Source of the DNA: Fibrobacter sp.
Lineage (GTDB): Bacteria > Fibrobacterota > Fibrobacteria > Fibrobacterales > Fibrobacteraceae
Length of the DNA stretch: 49,433 nt
Direction: 5' to 3'
NCBI GenBank assembly: GCA_024399065.1
Contig: JAKSIB010000026.1
Span: 1 to 49,433, forward strand
In this document: positions 31,803 to 41,096 of the stretch, piece by piece
Numbering within the stretch: the stretch's first letter is position 1
Layout: each line of letters begins with the position of its first letter
Notes under the pieces: generated by a model
What the model was told of the DNA's origin: nothing
The model's database searches: none
The model's input: the letters and a program-made list of their open reading frames with translations, nothing else
Translations under genes and position numbers: made by a program

Positions 31803-33062
31803 TTACTTTGTTTCTTCAGCAGCAGGGCGGATACCGACGATGAAGTCTGCAGCCAACTGGATGCGGAGTTCGTCACGGAGGCTGTTGATACGGCCGGACT
31901 GACGGAAATGAGCCTTCAGGGATTCGAAGTCAACGTGGTATGCGTTGGCGAGATCCTGCAAGCGAGCATCAACGGTAGCCTGGGTCGGCTTGATCTTTTC
32001 AGCGGTTGCGACGAAGTCGAGAATGCGATGCTTCTTGATTTCCTTGATTGCTTCCGGAGCGAGAGCCTTAATCTGTTCTTCAGTGGGTTCGACCATGTCC
32101 TTTTCGCTCTGAGCGTTGCGGTTCATGGACCAACGGATGAGGTCGTAGATACGAGCCTGCGGGACTTCGAACGGGTTAGCTTCGATAATCTTGTCGATAG
32201 CTTCGTTCACAGCCTTGTTCTTGACGAGTTCCTTCTTCTGGTTTGCGAGGCTGTCAGCGAGGTTCTGCTTCAATTCTTCAACAGACTTGACACCAACCTG
32301 TTCGAGGAAAGTTTCGTCCATGGTGGGCGGAACAATAGCGCGGACGTCGGTGATTTCAACCTTGAACTGAGCAGTCTTACCACGATAGCGTTCGTCCTTG
32401 TGGTCTTCCGGATACTGGAAGTTGATTTCCTTGGTTTCGCCAGCGGATGCACCGTTGAGGCCAGCATCGAATCCCGGGGAAGCGGATTCACCGAGGAGAG
32501 AGCGGAATTCACGGTTTTCCGGAAGGTCCTGCTTTTCGCCGTCGATGATGACTTCGATGTAGTTACCGACAACAACGTCGCCCTTTGCAGCAGCGCGGTC
32601 AACGTGTTCGTCCTTGCTCCACATCTGCATGAGACGGTTGTATTCGTCTTCGACTTCAGAATCGTTGATTGCAGCATCCGGAACGGTAACGCCAGTGTCA
32701 GCATAGCCCTTGATGTCGATGACCGGATCCATTTCGACTTCCACCTTAAGTGCGATGTCGGAAGCCTTGTCGTCCTTGAAATCAACAACCTTCATGGGGC
32801 CGACCGGAATGATGTTAGCCTTCTTGAGTTCTTCGGTAACGATCTTGTTAACGATTTCGTCGACAGCTTCGTGACGAATGGATTCGCCGAACTGCTTCAG
32901 GATCATAGCCTTGGGAACCTGGCCCTGACGGAAACCCTTAAGGGTGACCTGCTTCTTGTACTGAGAGAGCTTCTTTTCGAAAGGAGCGGTCAAATCAGCC
33001 TGCGGAATAGTGATTTCGAGAGTGCGAACGGTTGCACTGGTTTCTTTGATTTCAACGGTCAT
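31803..33062 (-). CDS. tig: Trigger factor, ribosome-associated chaperone
   Basis: 419 residues. The N-terminal ribosome-binding domain contains the signature [13 protein letters not shown]. The middle FKBP-type PPIase region is [18 protein letters not shown], then [19 protein letters not shown]. The C-terminal helical chaperone arms follow. It binds nascent chains at the tunnel exit near L23. First protein gene of the tig-clpP-clpX operon; tRNA-Leu lies 49 bp upstream on the same strand and may be co-transcribed. Confidence 0.96.
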   Translation of the reverse strand: MTVEIKETSATVRTLEITIPQADLTAPFEKKLSQYKKQVTLKGFRQGQVPKAMILKQFGESIRHEAVDEIVNKIVTEELKKANIIPVGPMKVVDFKDDKASDIALKVEVEMDPVIDIKGYADTGVTVPDAAINDSEVEDEYNRLMQMWSKDEHVDRAAAKGDVVVGNYIEVIIDGEKQDLPENREFRSLLGESASPGFDAGLNGASAGETKEINFQYPEDHKDERYRGKTAQFKVEITDVRAIVPPTMDETFLEQVGVKSVEELKQNLADSLANQKKELVKNKAVNEAIDKIIEANPFEVPQARIYDLIRWSMNRNAQSEKDMVEPTEEQIKALAPEAIKEIKKHRILDFVATAEKIKPTQATVDARLQDLANAYHVDFESLKAHFRQSGRINSLRDELRIQLAADFIVGIRPAAEETK

Positions 33063-33111
33063 TATGGACTCCGAGGATCGATTTATAATCGAATGTTAGA
33101 TGTTAAATGCA

Positions 33112-33191
33112 TGCGAGGGGTGGGAGTCGAACCCACACACCGAGGTACCAGATCCTAAGTCTGGCGCGTCTGCCAATTCCGCCACTCTCGC
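33112..33191 (-). tRNA. tRNA-Leu (anticodon TAG)
   Basis: Class II tRNA with an extended variable arm. Acceptor GCGAGAG pairs with CCCTCGC except for one A:C mismatch at the sixth pair. The anticodon stem CCAGA/TCTGG encloses CTTAGGA, giving anticodon TAG (leucine, CUA). T-arm GTGGGTTCGACTCCCAC is intact. Located just upstream of tig. Confidence 0.93.
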
Positions 33192-33227
33192 GATTTTGCA
33201 CCCAAAGATACAAAAAACAAAAGACAC

Positions 33228-34490
33228 ATGTTGCATAATCATCTATTTTATGTCCCGTTGCAAGCGTTAAAGAATATCAAGATCGGCGTTTTCATTTCCT
33301 TGGTGAACATTCTCATCCAGGGCGTTTCCGTCCTCGTCCAGAATATTATCGCTAGCAACCTAGGAATTGTCAAATTCGGATTCTTCGGAATTCTGCAAAG
33401 TGACTACACCATATTCTGCGCCTTGGCGGATTTCGGCATGGCCACCCTGATTCTTGCTTTCTTCGGCAAGAGGGCAACCCAGGGCAGGCTATTTACCAAC
33501 GTCCTGCAACTACGCCTCTCCATGACAGCTGTCGCAGCGCTTGCCATGGTCCTGTTCGCCTGCATAGTCCGCCGGGACAGCCCCATGTTCTACGGAGAAC
33601 TGGTTCTCGCCCTGGGGCTTCTATTCCAGCACGCATTCTTCGACTGGTATTTCATCTGCGGAAACTTCTGGAAGAAACTGCTCATTTCAAAGGTCCTGCA
33701 CACCATTTCCTATACCACGGTCATGGGAATAGCCCTCTGGTATTTCAAGCTTGATTCCATCCCGGCCATCGCTGGTGCCATGGTCCTTGCGGCAATTCCC
33801 GCATTCGGCTTCGGTGTCGGACAGGCATTCAACACCAAGGTATTCCACATCGGCAGGCACACAAAGCAATTCTTTAAACTCATGTTCAAGTCCGCGGGGC
33901 CCTACGCCATTGCAAGCCTAGCCAGCTTCGCATACCTTCCCGTCGGCCTGTACACCATCGCAAGTTTCGCCAACGAGACTTTCCTCGGCGCCTACAATTT
34001 TGCACACAAACTAATAATGCTTGCATCCGGGCTCATGGTCCACTTCATTTCCTCGAGCCTCATCTCACTGCATCAAACCGACAGCAAGATCCTCCATCTT
34101 CGCGACCAGATTACATTCACGGCATTCATCGCCGTGGCTTGTTCACCCTTCTGGCTCTTCCCGGAATACACACTCAAGATTATCTTCTTCGCAGCCCCCT
34201 GGACCGACGACGTTCTCCAGACAAGCTGCTTCTGCCTGCGAATTCTTTCCCTTTCCTTGATACTCCAGGCAACCCGCATGGGAATGATCTCTACCATGCT
34301 GAAGGAAAAGCGCACCTGGCTCTACGGAATCATGATTTCACTGGGCGGCCTTTTCAATATCGTCGTCTGCCTTGTAGGCGGCAACTTCCTTGATAGCCGT
34401 TATATTCCGGTATTAACTCTTACCGGAGACTTACTGCTGAGCTTGCAGCTGGCCGTCTACTTTTTCAAGAACAGGCGCATCCGCTGGTAA
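33228..34490 (+). CDS. Wzx-type polysaccharide flippase (MOP superfamily)
   Basis: 420 residues with about 12 hydrophobic segments starting with IGVFISLVNILIQGVSVLVQ. The pattern NIIASNLGIVKFGFFGILQS followed by ADFGM resembles Wzx/RfbX membrane proteins that flip lipid-linked sugar repeats across the inner membrane. The last 60 bp overlap the convergent polymerase gene. No good Shine-Dalgarno is visible before ATG 33228. Specificity cannot be inferred. Confidence 0.82.
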   Translation: MLHNHLFYVPLQALKNIKIGVFISLVNILIQGVSVLVQNIIASNLGIVKFGFFGILQSDYTIFCALADFGMATLILAFFGKRATQGRLFTNVLQLRLSMTAVAALAMVLFACIVRRDSPMFYGELVLALGLLFQHAFFDWYFICGNFWKKLLISKVLHTISYTTVMGIALWYFKLDSIPAIAGAMVLAAIPAFGFGVGQAFNTKVFHIGRHTKQFFKLMFKSAGPYAIASLASFAYLPVGLYTIASFANETFLGAYNFAHKLIMLASGLMVHFISSSLISLHQTDSKILHLRDQITFTAFIAVACSPFWLFPEYTLKIIFFAAPWTDDVLQTSCFCLRILSLSLILQATRMGMISTMLKEKRTWLYGIMISLGGLFNIVVCLVGGNFLDSRYIPVLTLTGDLLLSLQLAVYFFKNRRIRW

Positions 34491-35780
34491 TTCACTTGCC
34501 ACGGCAGGCTTTCGTTTCCAGCCCCCGCAAATCGTGGTTGCTGCGAAGATATAGAATCCCCAGATGCAATAGAGGCCCTGCTTGTAGCCAGCCGTAAAGA
34601 ACCACCATCCCACAAAGTAAATGAAGAAGGTGTATAGGGCAATCTGTCGTGGCGTGTAAGGTCCGCAAAGCCTCAGGTGCAACAAGGTCAGGGCTATGCC
34701 GCAGAAGAACGGGAACAGGAAACAACCCACCAGGTACAAGTCCTTGTAGACTTCCCACAAGTAGTTCACCGTATTGAAACCGCCCACCTTCTGGATTCGG
34801 TCATTAAAAGCGTTGTCCCACCTTAGGCTATTCTTGAAGCTTCCGCTGACCCGGAAGAACTCAAATACACCGCTAAAAAAATCAATACCGTAAGTATGGG
34901 GATGGATTTCCCTGTCGTTCGGCGAGTTCAATGCATAGTCCAGGTTCCAGTAGTTGTTGGCCACGTACATGTAGGGCAGCTTCATCACCACATCCATAGC
35001 CTTGCCCTTCACATCGCTGCCGCCGTACTGGGCTCGCACACTACTGATTCCCACAAAACCGCCAATGGCAAGAATCAACACGAAGCTTATAACGAAAGGC
35101 GAAATCCTCTTGAACAAATAGTTGGACATGATTATCAGGAAACCCACATTGAAGAACAACGAGGTTCTGTTAGGGTAAGCCAGCAGATTCATCAAGATGG
35201 TAAAAAACACCATGAACTTTGAAAGCCTGCAAACAAAGACATTGCTGTTGAACTTCTTAAAGGCGGCAATACCGAAAAGCATGACCGCCAAGGGCCCGCT
35301 ACTCAGGAGTACAGCGAAGTAGCCGTAATCCACATCCTTCGACATCCAATCCGACGGGTGGTCCGCAAAGATAATCAAGGTGCCGACCTTCATGACGACG
35401 CCGGCCACACCAACCATGAAAAGAAGGAAGGAAACTAACGAAAATACAAGATGCACGTTCCAGTTGTATTCCTTTTGCGGAACCGGCTCGGCCAGGGTAC
35501 AACAGAGTCTCTTGGTCCTTGCATACTGGGTAACCAGAAAACATCCCGAGCAAAAAGAAAGCAAGCCCAGGATCCACACCATCCAGGTCTTCGCATGGAA
35601 ATCCGTCATTGCCGGATCAATGCGCAAAAAGGCAATTCCCAAGGTGAGGAACTGAGTAAAGCAATAGATGGAAATAGGGCTGAAAAAATCCCTCTTGAGC
35701 CATACCACCCGAATCAGGCAGTACATCGCGACAATAGCGCAAACTGTAGTTTCCGGATATAGCATTATCCAGGAAAACAT
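34431..35780 (-). CDS. O-antigen/capsule polymerase-like membrane protein (Wzy-type)
   Basis: 449 residues with 10-12 transmembrane segments and a large periplasmic loop (RAQYGGSDVKGKAMDVVMKL to FFSGVFEFFR), the usual topology of repeat-unit polymerases. Sequence conservation is low, as expected for this family; the call rests on topology and on Wzz- and Wza-like genes immediately upstream. The 3' end overlaps the flippase gene by 60 bp, and the C-terminal 20 residues encoded there look non-essential. It starts 3 bp after the Wzz-like gene. Confidence 0.75.
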   Translation of the reverse strand: MFSWIMLYPETTVCAIVAMYCLIRVVWLKRDFFSPISIYCFTQFLTLGIAFLRIDPAMTDFHAKTWMVWILGLLSFCSGCFLVTQYARTKRLCCTLAEPVPQKEYNWNVHLVFSLVSFLLFMVGVAGVVMKVGTLIIFADHPSDWMSKDVDYGYFAVLLSSGPLAVMLFGIAAFKKFNSNVFVCRLSKFMVFFTILMNLLAYPNRTSLFFNVGFLIIMSNYLFKRISPFVISFVLILAIGGFVGISSVRAQYGGSDVKGKAMDVVMKLPYMYVANNYWNLDYALNSPNDREIHPHTYGIDFFSGVFEFFRVSGSFKNSLRWDNAFNDRIQKVGGFNTVNYLWEVYKDLYLVGCFLFPFFCGIALTLLHLRLCGPYTPRQIALYTFFIYFVGWWFFTAGYKQGLYCIWGFYIFAATTICGGWKRKPAVASELPADAPVLEKVDGQLQAQQ

Positions 35781-35783
35781 AGG

Positions 35784-36989
35784 CTACCCTTTCTTCTTGG
35801 AGAAATGGCCCTTGAATTTAATCCACTGCACACCCACCTCGGAACCGCGGGCAACTTCTTCATCCAGGAAACCGAGGATGTTGCAAATGATGGTTGCCAA
35901 AATGAAGGAAACCATGCATGTGAACATCAAGGTCACGCCACGGAGCGGGAAAACCTTCTTGTCGTTTTCCCAAGGCGGTTCAAGAACATGGAGGTTGGTA
36001 AGCATCTTGGCTTCTTCCATGCGCATTTGTTCGCTCTGCTGACGAAGCAATTTGTACATCGCTTCCTGAACGCGAATCTCGCTTTCACGACGCACATATT
36101 CGGCGCCAAGTTCCGGAGACTTCTTCAAGGAGACGATACCCACATTCTTGTGCTTTCCATTTACAGCACCGTTCAAGGCAGCATTCACGCCCTGGTAGCG
36201 CTTGTTCAATTCTTCATAGCGTTTGCTGTTCTCTCCACGGTCTGCCTTTTCAAAAGCCATTTCCATGGCGATTTCTTCACGTCTGGATTGCAGGGTGGTC
36301 AAGTACTTGAGAGTAGATTCCAGCTGAACTTCCGGATCGTAGAAGTTGTTTTCCTCCTGGAACTTCACAAAGGAAGCCATCAAGGAATCCAGGGTGTGGA
36401 GGCAGGAGTCCAGGCGGGAATCCAGGTAGAGTCGGGACTGTCGAGCCTGGGCGGTCTTGAAGGCATTGAAGGCGGAATCGGCCTTTTCCAAGATAAAGGC
36501 GACCATCTTGGCGGCCAGCTTGTAGTCTTCATCTTCCACCGTAATGGAGAACATGTCCTCCTTGTTGGTTTCCATACCGAAGTTCTTACGGAACATCTTC
36601 AGCAAGTCGGCATGGAACTTTCCGTCGAACTCGTAATGCTCGGCAAGATTGAAGGTTTCGATGACCTGGTTATGAAGTTCCCAGGAATTCATGATGGTCC
36701 ATACGGCATTGGCGTCGTCGTCGGCAGAACCCAAACCCAGGAGAGAAGAAACACCCCCCGAGGCGCCACCAAGCATGGAACTCAAGCCGCTAAGGGACGG
36801 CTGGGACGATGCCGGCGGAGTCACCACCGCAGTGGCGGCATACACAGGCTTTAATACCCACATCACCAGCACAAAGGCGACTAGCGTGGGCAAGATCAAA
36901 ATAAGAAGCCACAGCTTGAAACGCTTCAAGCTGTTGTTCATCAGATGAAGAATGATCTCAATAAATCCGGCAGATTCCTGCTTTTCCAT
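35784..36989 (-). CDS. Chain-length determinant protein (Wzz/PCP type)
   Basis: About 401 residues from ATG 36989. First membrane helix near 25-45 (LWLLILILPTLVAFVLVMWV), then the family signature proline/alanine region (KPVYAATAVVTPP), a Ser/Gly-rich loop (SLSGLSSMLGGASGGVSSLL), a long coiled coil, and a second membrane helix near the C-terminus (GVTLMFTCMVSFILATIICN). No tyrosine-kinase domain. Controls length of the exported polysaccharide at the inner membrane. It begins 4 bp after the Wza-like gene. Confidence 0.88.
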   Translation of the reverse strand: MEKQESAGFIEIILHLMNNSLKRFKLWLLILILPTLVAFVLVMWVLKPVYAATAVVTPPASSQPSLSGLSSMLGGASGGVSSLLGLGSADDDANAVWTIMNSWELHNQVIETFNLAEHYEFDGKFHADLLKMFRKNFGMETNKEDMFSITVEDEDYKLAAKMVAFILEKADSAFNAFKTAQARQSRLYLDSRLDSCLHTLDSLMASFVKFQEENNFYDPEVQLESTLKYLTTLQSRREEIAMEMAFEKADRGENSKRYEELNKRYQGVNAALNGAVNGKHKNVGIVSLKKSPELGAEYVRRESEIRVQEAMYKLLRQQSEQMRMEEAKMLTNLHVLEPPWENDKKVFPLRGVTLMFTCMVSFILATIICNILGFLDEEVARGSEVGVQWIKFKGHFSKKKG

Positions 36990-36993
36990 AGAG

Positions 36994-38160
36994 CTACTTA
37001 AAGTTAACGTAAACGATGAGGGCAGACGAAACAATCGTCAAAAGGGAGGCCAGGAACAACGTGACATCCTTAAAGGATTCGTAATGACTCCTGGGAATTT
37101 CAATGTAGTCACCGGGCAGGATCTGGTCCTGGGTAACATTCAAGGACAATGCATCCGGGGATTCGCCACGCCAAACCTTGATCTGATTCCAAGTACCAGT
37201 CATGGGGTTGATACCTGCGGCGGCGGCGTAATCCAAGGCGTGCCAAGTCGGATCGTAGGGGTAACGGCCAATGGCATTCACTGCACCACCGACATACACC
37301 AGCATTTCCTGCACAGAGAACTCAACTTCGGTATTGGGAAGAACAGTGGTTTCCTTCATCTCGGAAAGAGTAATCCAGCGGGGCGACTTGCCTGGTTCAC
37401 GAACACAGGCGGCCTTGTAGCCAAAGCTATGAAGTCTTGAACCACCGGCAAGTTCGTAGTATTCCTGCAAAGTACGGCCTTCCTTGTAGGCGACGCTTGT
37501 CTTAAAGCCAGGGAAAATCATGGAGATGTTATCGCCCAGTCCTACATAGGGCACATAGATCTTGTCGCCCTGCTGCAACATGATGTCGTCTTCAAAATTA
37601 CCGTTTGCAGACATGGCGCTATAGTTCACATGGATTGTATCCTTGCCACGAATGACCTGGATGTCTTCTGTGTTAGCACGAGCAACCGTGCCACCCATCT
37701 GACGCACAAAGTAACTGAGTCTCGTCTGGGCATCGACCATGTGTTGACCAATCTGTCCCACGGCACCCATTGCATTCACACGGAATTTCTTGAGGGCAGC
37801 CAGCTGGACGAAACACTGTTCTCGCTTATAGCGCTTGGAGGCAAGTTCAAGAATCAGTTCCCTTGCTTCTGCAAGAGTCTTGCCGCCAACATTCACCATG
37901 CCACATTCCTCAATGGCCACAGAACCATCGGGGTACACCTGAACGGTCAGGTAATTCTGTTCAAGCATGATATCAAGAAAATCACCCGGGCCCAGCACAT
38001 AACTGGAGTCCACAGGCTCTTCCGCATACGTGGGAGTCATGGTCACGTTGCTGCGGTTTGCCAGCCCAGGGGTCTTCGTATTGGCCAGAGAGCCAAACGG
38101 AGAGTCTTCGGCAAGAACCAAGGAACACAGCACCAAAAGTACAGTTATAAAACGTCGCAT
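36994..38160 (-). CDS. Polysaccharide export protein (Wza-like, SLBB)
   Basis: About 388 residues. Signal peptide MRRFITVLLVLCSLVLAED. Poly_export signature SSYVLGPGDFLDIMLEQNYL followed by VYPDGSVAIEECGMVNVGGK, then SLBB-type repeats (VNAMGAVGQIGQHMVD, VYVGGAVNAIGRYPYD). The C-terminus is hydrophobic (FLASLLTIVSSALIVYVNFK), which could span the outer membrane like the C-terminal helix of Wza or anchor in the inner membrane. No lipobox cysteine is evident, unlike Wza. First gene of the wza-wzz-wzy unit. Confidence 0.86.
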   Translation of the reverse strand: MRRFITVLLVLCSLVLAEDSPFGSLANTKTPGLANRSNVTMTPTYAEEPVDSSYVLGPGDFLDIMLEQNYLTVQVYPDGSVAIEECGMVNVGGKTLAEARELILELASKRYKREQCFVQLAALKKFRVNAMGAVGQIGQHMVDAQTRLSYFVRQMGGTVARANTEDIQVIRGKDTIHVNYSAMSANGNFEDDIMLQQGDKIYVPYVGLGDNISMIFPGFKTSVAYKEGRTLQEYYELAGGSRLHSFGYKAACVREPGKSPRWITLSEMKETTVLPNTEVEFSVQEMLVYVGGAVNAIGRYPYDPTWHALDYAAAAGINPMTGTWNQIKVWRGESPDALSLNVTQDQILPGDYIEIPRSHYESFKDVTLFLASLLTIVSSALIVYVNFK

Positions 38161-38324
38161 CAAAAACCATCTATACAAAAACTTGTTTTATAAAAATACA
38201 AAAAAATGATTTGGAAAATCACGTAACTGCAATAAATTCAACGAATTACGGACTTTTGAGATTAATCGCACAAACGCGGAAAAATCAATCGGGGGTGCGC
38301 AGGATGATAATCATTTCCACGGTC

Positions 38325-38388
38325 TTTGCTTTTCTCGTAACAAAAAAAGCCCGGCCTTTGCTTTTTCTCGTAACAAAAAAGCCCGGCC
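38325..38388. repeat. 32-bp tandem duplication at the ribosomal operon terminator
   Basis: Two near-identical 32-bp units (38325-38356, 38357-38388) containing TTCTCGTAACAAAAAA and GCCCGGCC. The inner unit forms half of the terminator stem at 38375-38400, and the outer one repeats that half. The rest of 38161-38448 shows no gene. Confidence 0.8.
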
Positions 38389-38400
38389 TTTCGACCGAGC
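38375..38400 (-). terminator. Terminator of the ribosomal protein supercluster
   Basis: Minus-strand stem GCTCGGTC / GGCCGGGC with loop GAAA, followed by six T, about 50 bp after the rplQ stop. Confidence 0.88.
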
Positions 38401-38448
38401 TTTTTAAAGCTTTCGCCTTGAGGTGCGCTATCGCTAGCGCCCATCAGA

Positions 38449-38913
38449 TTAGTTCTTGCTTTCGCCTTCGACCATGTCGACAGCTTCCGGCTTTGCAGCG
38501 TCAGCAGTCTTCTTGGTCTTCACAACGATTTCGTCTTCGACGAGACCGATGAGAGCCATTTCGGCAGCGTCACCAGCGCGGTTCGGGCCGAGCTTCAGGA
38601 TACGGGTATAACCACCGTTACGAGAAGCATAGCGAGGACCGATAGTGTTGAACAAATCCTGGAGAACCTTCGGGTCCATCACGAAGCGAGCTGCTTCACG
38701 ACGTGCAGAAAGGTCACCCTTCTTTGCATAAGTAATCATGCGATCCACATAGCCGCGAACGAGCTTGGCCTTGTGGAGAGTGGTGCGCACATAACGGTTG
38801 CCCTGTTCGGCTTCCATGCCCTTACCGATGATGGAAGTGGCAAGAGCGCGGAGGATGGCACGCTTGTGCTGGGCGTTAACGCCGAGTTTCTTGTTTTTTA
38901 CACCGTGTCTCAT
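38449..38913 (-). CDS. rplQ: 50S ribosomal protein L17
   Basis: 154 residues; MRHGVKNKKLGVNAQHKRAI start and the conserved RNGGYTRILKLGPNRAGDAA motif. The last 30 residues (KTKKTADAAKPEAVDMVEGE onward) are an acidic/alanine-rich extension beyond the roughly 120-residue core. Last gene of the supercluster, 3 bp after rpoA, followed by the terminator. Confidence 0.97.
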   Translation of the reverse strand: MRHGVKNKKLGVNAQHKRAILRALATSIIGKGMEAEQGNRYVRTTLHKAKLVRGYVDRMITYAKKGDLSARREAARFVMDPKVLQDLFNTIGPRYASRNGGYTRILKLGPNRAGDAAEMALIGLVEDEIVVKTKKTADAAKPEAVDMVEGESKN

Positions 38914-38916
38914 TGT

Positions 38917-39891
38917 TTAATCCTTCAAGTAGTCATCGACGTCCATGCCAAAGCTGAGGCCCATGGAGGTCAATACTTCGTTAAGTTCAACCAAGGACTT
39001 GCGACCGAAGTTCTTGTATTTGAGCATATCGCCTTCCTTGTTACGCACAAGTTCGCCAACGGTATGGATGTTTGCCATACGGAGGCAGTTGCTGGAGCGA
39101 ACAGAGAGTTCCAGGTCGTCCACACGGGTGCGGAGGAGCTGGGCGATGCGCTGACGTTCTTCATCCATTTCAAGTTCTTCAGGAGATTCGAGATCGCCTT
39201 CGAAGTTGATGAAGATTTCCAGATGGTCCATGAGGAGCTTTGCAGCGTATGCAAGAGCGTCTTCAGGATCGATGGAACCGTCAGTAGTAATCTCAAGTTC
39301 CAAACGGTTGTAGTCCGTCTTTTGGCCAACGCGGGTATCGCTGATGTGCATAGCGACTTTCTGCACCGGGTTGAAGTTTGCGTCCATAGCAATGACTCCA
39401 ATCGGAGCGTCCTTGTCCTTCAATTCGTCAGCAGTGACATAGCCACGGCCGCTGGAAATCTTGACTTCCAGAGACAAAGATGCGTTTCCGTTCAGAGTTG
39501 CAATATGAACGTCCGGTGTCAGAATTGCGACATTCGGATTTTCCATGAAGTCCTTAGCAGTGACTTCGCCGTCGCCGGACATGTCCAGGCGGAGGGTTTC
39601 GTCATGGTCGGACAGGAGCTTTACGCGGATGCTCTTAAGATTCAGGATAATGTCGGTGACATCTTCCTTGACACCCGGAACAGTAGAAAATTCCTTGTCA
39701 ACGCCTTCAATTTTCACGGAGACAATAGCTGCGCCCTGCAGAGAGGAGAGGAGCGAGCGACGGAGTGCGTTACCGAGGGTGATACCCCAGCCACGTTCCA
39801 AGGCTTCTACGACAAACTTTGCGTAGCGGCCGTCTTCGCCGGTCTCAACTTTCTGGAAGCTGCGCGGCATCTGAAGTGATTTCCACATCAT
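38917..39891 (-). CDS. rpoA: RNA polymerase alpha subunit
   Basis: 324 residues. N-terminal dimerisation domain (FVVEALERGWGITLGNALRR followed by SLLSSLQGAAI) and C-terminal DNA/activator-binding domain (VDDLELSVRSSNCLRMANIH, LKYKNFGRKSLVELNEVL), joined by a linker near 230-245. The immediate upstream gene is rpsK; the usual rpsD between them is missing. Confidence 0.98.
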   Translation of the reverse strand: MMWKSLQMPRSFQKVETGEDGRYAKFVVEALERGWGITLGNALRRSLLSSLQGAAIVSVKIEGVDKEFSTVPGVKEDVTDIILNLKSIRVKLLSDHDETLRLDMSGDGEVTAKDFMENPNVAILTPDVHIATLNGNASLSLEVKISSGRGYVTADELKDKDAPIGVIAMDANFNPVQKVAMHISDTRVGQKTDYNRLELEITTDGSIDPEDALAYAAKLLMDHLEIFINFEGDLESPEELEMDEERQRIAQLLRTRVDDLELSVRSSNCLRMANIHTVGELVRNKEGDMLKYKNFGRKSLVELNEVLTSMGLSFGMDVDDYLKD

Positions 39892-39909
39892 TGGCGATAC
39901 CTCTTTTAA

Positions 39910-40344
39910 TTAGACTCTTCTCTTCTTTTTAGGACGGCAACCATTGTGCGGAACGCCCGTCACGTCTCGAATAGAGAGAACTTCGAGGCCCGCATTCTTG
40001 ATAGCACGGACAGCGGATTCACGACCACCACCTGCACCCTTGACGCGGACATCCACCTTGCGCATACCGAGGTCGAAAGCCTTGTGAGCAGCGACTTCTG
40101 CAGCGAGCTGGGCAGCAAACGGAGTGCTCTTACGAGAGCCCTTGAAACCGGAGTTACCGGGAGAGCCCCAAGCTACAACGTTACCGCGAGCATCGGTGAT
40201 AGAAACGATTGTGTTATTGAAGGAAGCGAAAACGCAGGCAATGCCCTGAACGTCAATACGCTTCTTGCCCTTCTTGACCTTGACTTCTTCAGCAGCCGGA
40301 GCTTCGACAGCGGCAGCAGTTTCATTAATTACTTCTTCAGCCAC
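39910..40344 (-). CDS. rpsK: 30S ribosomal protein S11
   Basis: 144 residues. The core ([48 protein letters not shown] end) is highly conserved. The first 27 residues ([20 protein letters not shown], then VKVKKGK) are an acidic Ala/Glu extension replacing the usual short basic N-terminus. Starts 11 bp after rpsM. Confidence 0.97.
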   Translation of the reverse strand: MAEEVINETAAAVEAPAAEEVKVKKGKKRIDVQGIACVFASFNNTIVSITDARGNVVAWGSPGNSGFKGSRKSTPFAAQLAAEVAAHKAFDLGMRKVDVRVKGAGGGRESAVRAIKNAGLEVLSIRDVTGVPHNGCRPKKKRRV

Positions 40345-40355
40345 GATAAGACTCC

Positions 40356-40724
40356 TTACTTCTTCTTGTTAGCCACAGTTTTCTTCGGGCCCTTACGAGT
40401 ACGGGCATTGGTGCGGGAACGCTGACCGCGGACCGGGAGGCCCTTGCGGTGACGCAAACCACGATAGCAGCCAATATCCTGCAAACGCTTAATGTTCAAG
40501 GTAACTTCTGCGCGAAGCTGACCTTCCACAGAGTATTCATCTTCGAGGAGATGACGGATCTTACCCTGTTCTTCTTCAGTCAGGTCGTCACACTTCTTGT
40601 TCTTGTCAATGCCCAACTGAGCACAGACCTTATTAGCGGTGAACAGACCGACACCATAGATAGCCGTCAGACCGTATTCAACAGTCTTGTTTCTCGGCAA
40701 ATCGACACCAGCGATACGTGCCAT
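40356..40724 (-). CDS. rpsM: 30S ribosomal protein S13
   Basis: 122 residues; [20 protein letters not shown] start, helix-two-turn-helix region, and the C-terminal [20 protein letters not shown] with basic tail that contacts tRNA and the S19 partner. Follows rpmJ by 9 bp. Confidence 0.97.
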   Translation of the reverse strand: MARIAGVDLPRNKTVEYGLTAIYGVGLFTANKVCAQLGIDKNKKCDDLTEEEQGKIRHLLEDEYSVEGQLRAEVTLNIKRLQDIGCYRGLRHRKGLPVRGQRSRTNARTRKGPKKTVANKKK

Positions 40725-40733
40725 ACGATCTCC

Positions 40734-40850
40734 TTATCCCTGCTTCTGCTTGTGACGGGGGTTCTTCGAACAGATGATGCGCAATACACCCTTACGACGG
40801 ATGATCTTGCAGTTTTCACATCTGGGTTTGATGGAGGCTTTGATTTTCAT
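40734..40850 (-). CDS. rpmJ: 50S ribosomal protein L36
   Basis: 38 residues beginning [20 protein letters not shown] and ending in [13 protein letters not shown]. It keeps the zinc ligands Cys, Cys, Cys, His (C-type L36). Start ATG 40850-40848; located between infA and rpsM, the standard position. Confidence 0.96.
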   Translation of the reverse strand: MKIKASIKPRCENCKIIRRKGVLRIICSKNPRHKQKQG

Positions 40851-40877
40851 AGGTTTGACCTTCTTTGAAAATACCTA

Positions 40878-41096
40878 TTACTTGTAACGGTATGTGATTC
40901 TTCCACGATTGAGGTCGTAGGGAGAAATCTCAACCAACACTTTGTCGTCCGGCAAAATTCTAATGAAATGCCGACGCATCTTTCCTGAAACATGGGCCAG
41001 AATTTCGTGACCATTTCCGAGTTGAACGCGGAAGAAAGCGTTGGGGAGAGCCTCCAACACAACACCTTCTACTTGAATTCCTTCTTCTTTAGCCAC
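40878..41096 (-). CDS. infA: Translation initiation factor IF-1
   Basis: 72 residues: [20 protein letters not shown], ending GRITYRYK; a single S1-type OB fold that occupies the A site during initiation. The start codon is GTG at 41096, and its first base overlaps the secY stop as TAGTG. Confidence 0.97.
   Translation of the reverse strand: MAKEEGIQVEGVVLEALPNAFFRVQLGNGHEILAHVSGKMRRHFIRILPDDKVLVEISPYDLNRGRITYRYK

Noticed and set aside
38325-38388. Possible CRISPR-like direct repeats
   Set aside because: Only two units with no spacer between them, overlapping a terminator. No CRISPR array or cas gene is visible in the window.
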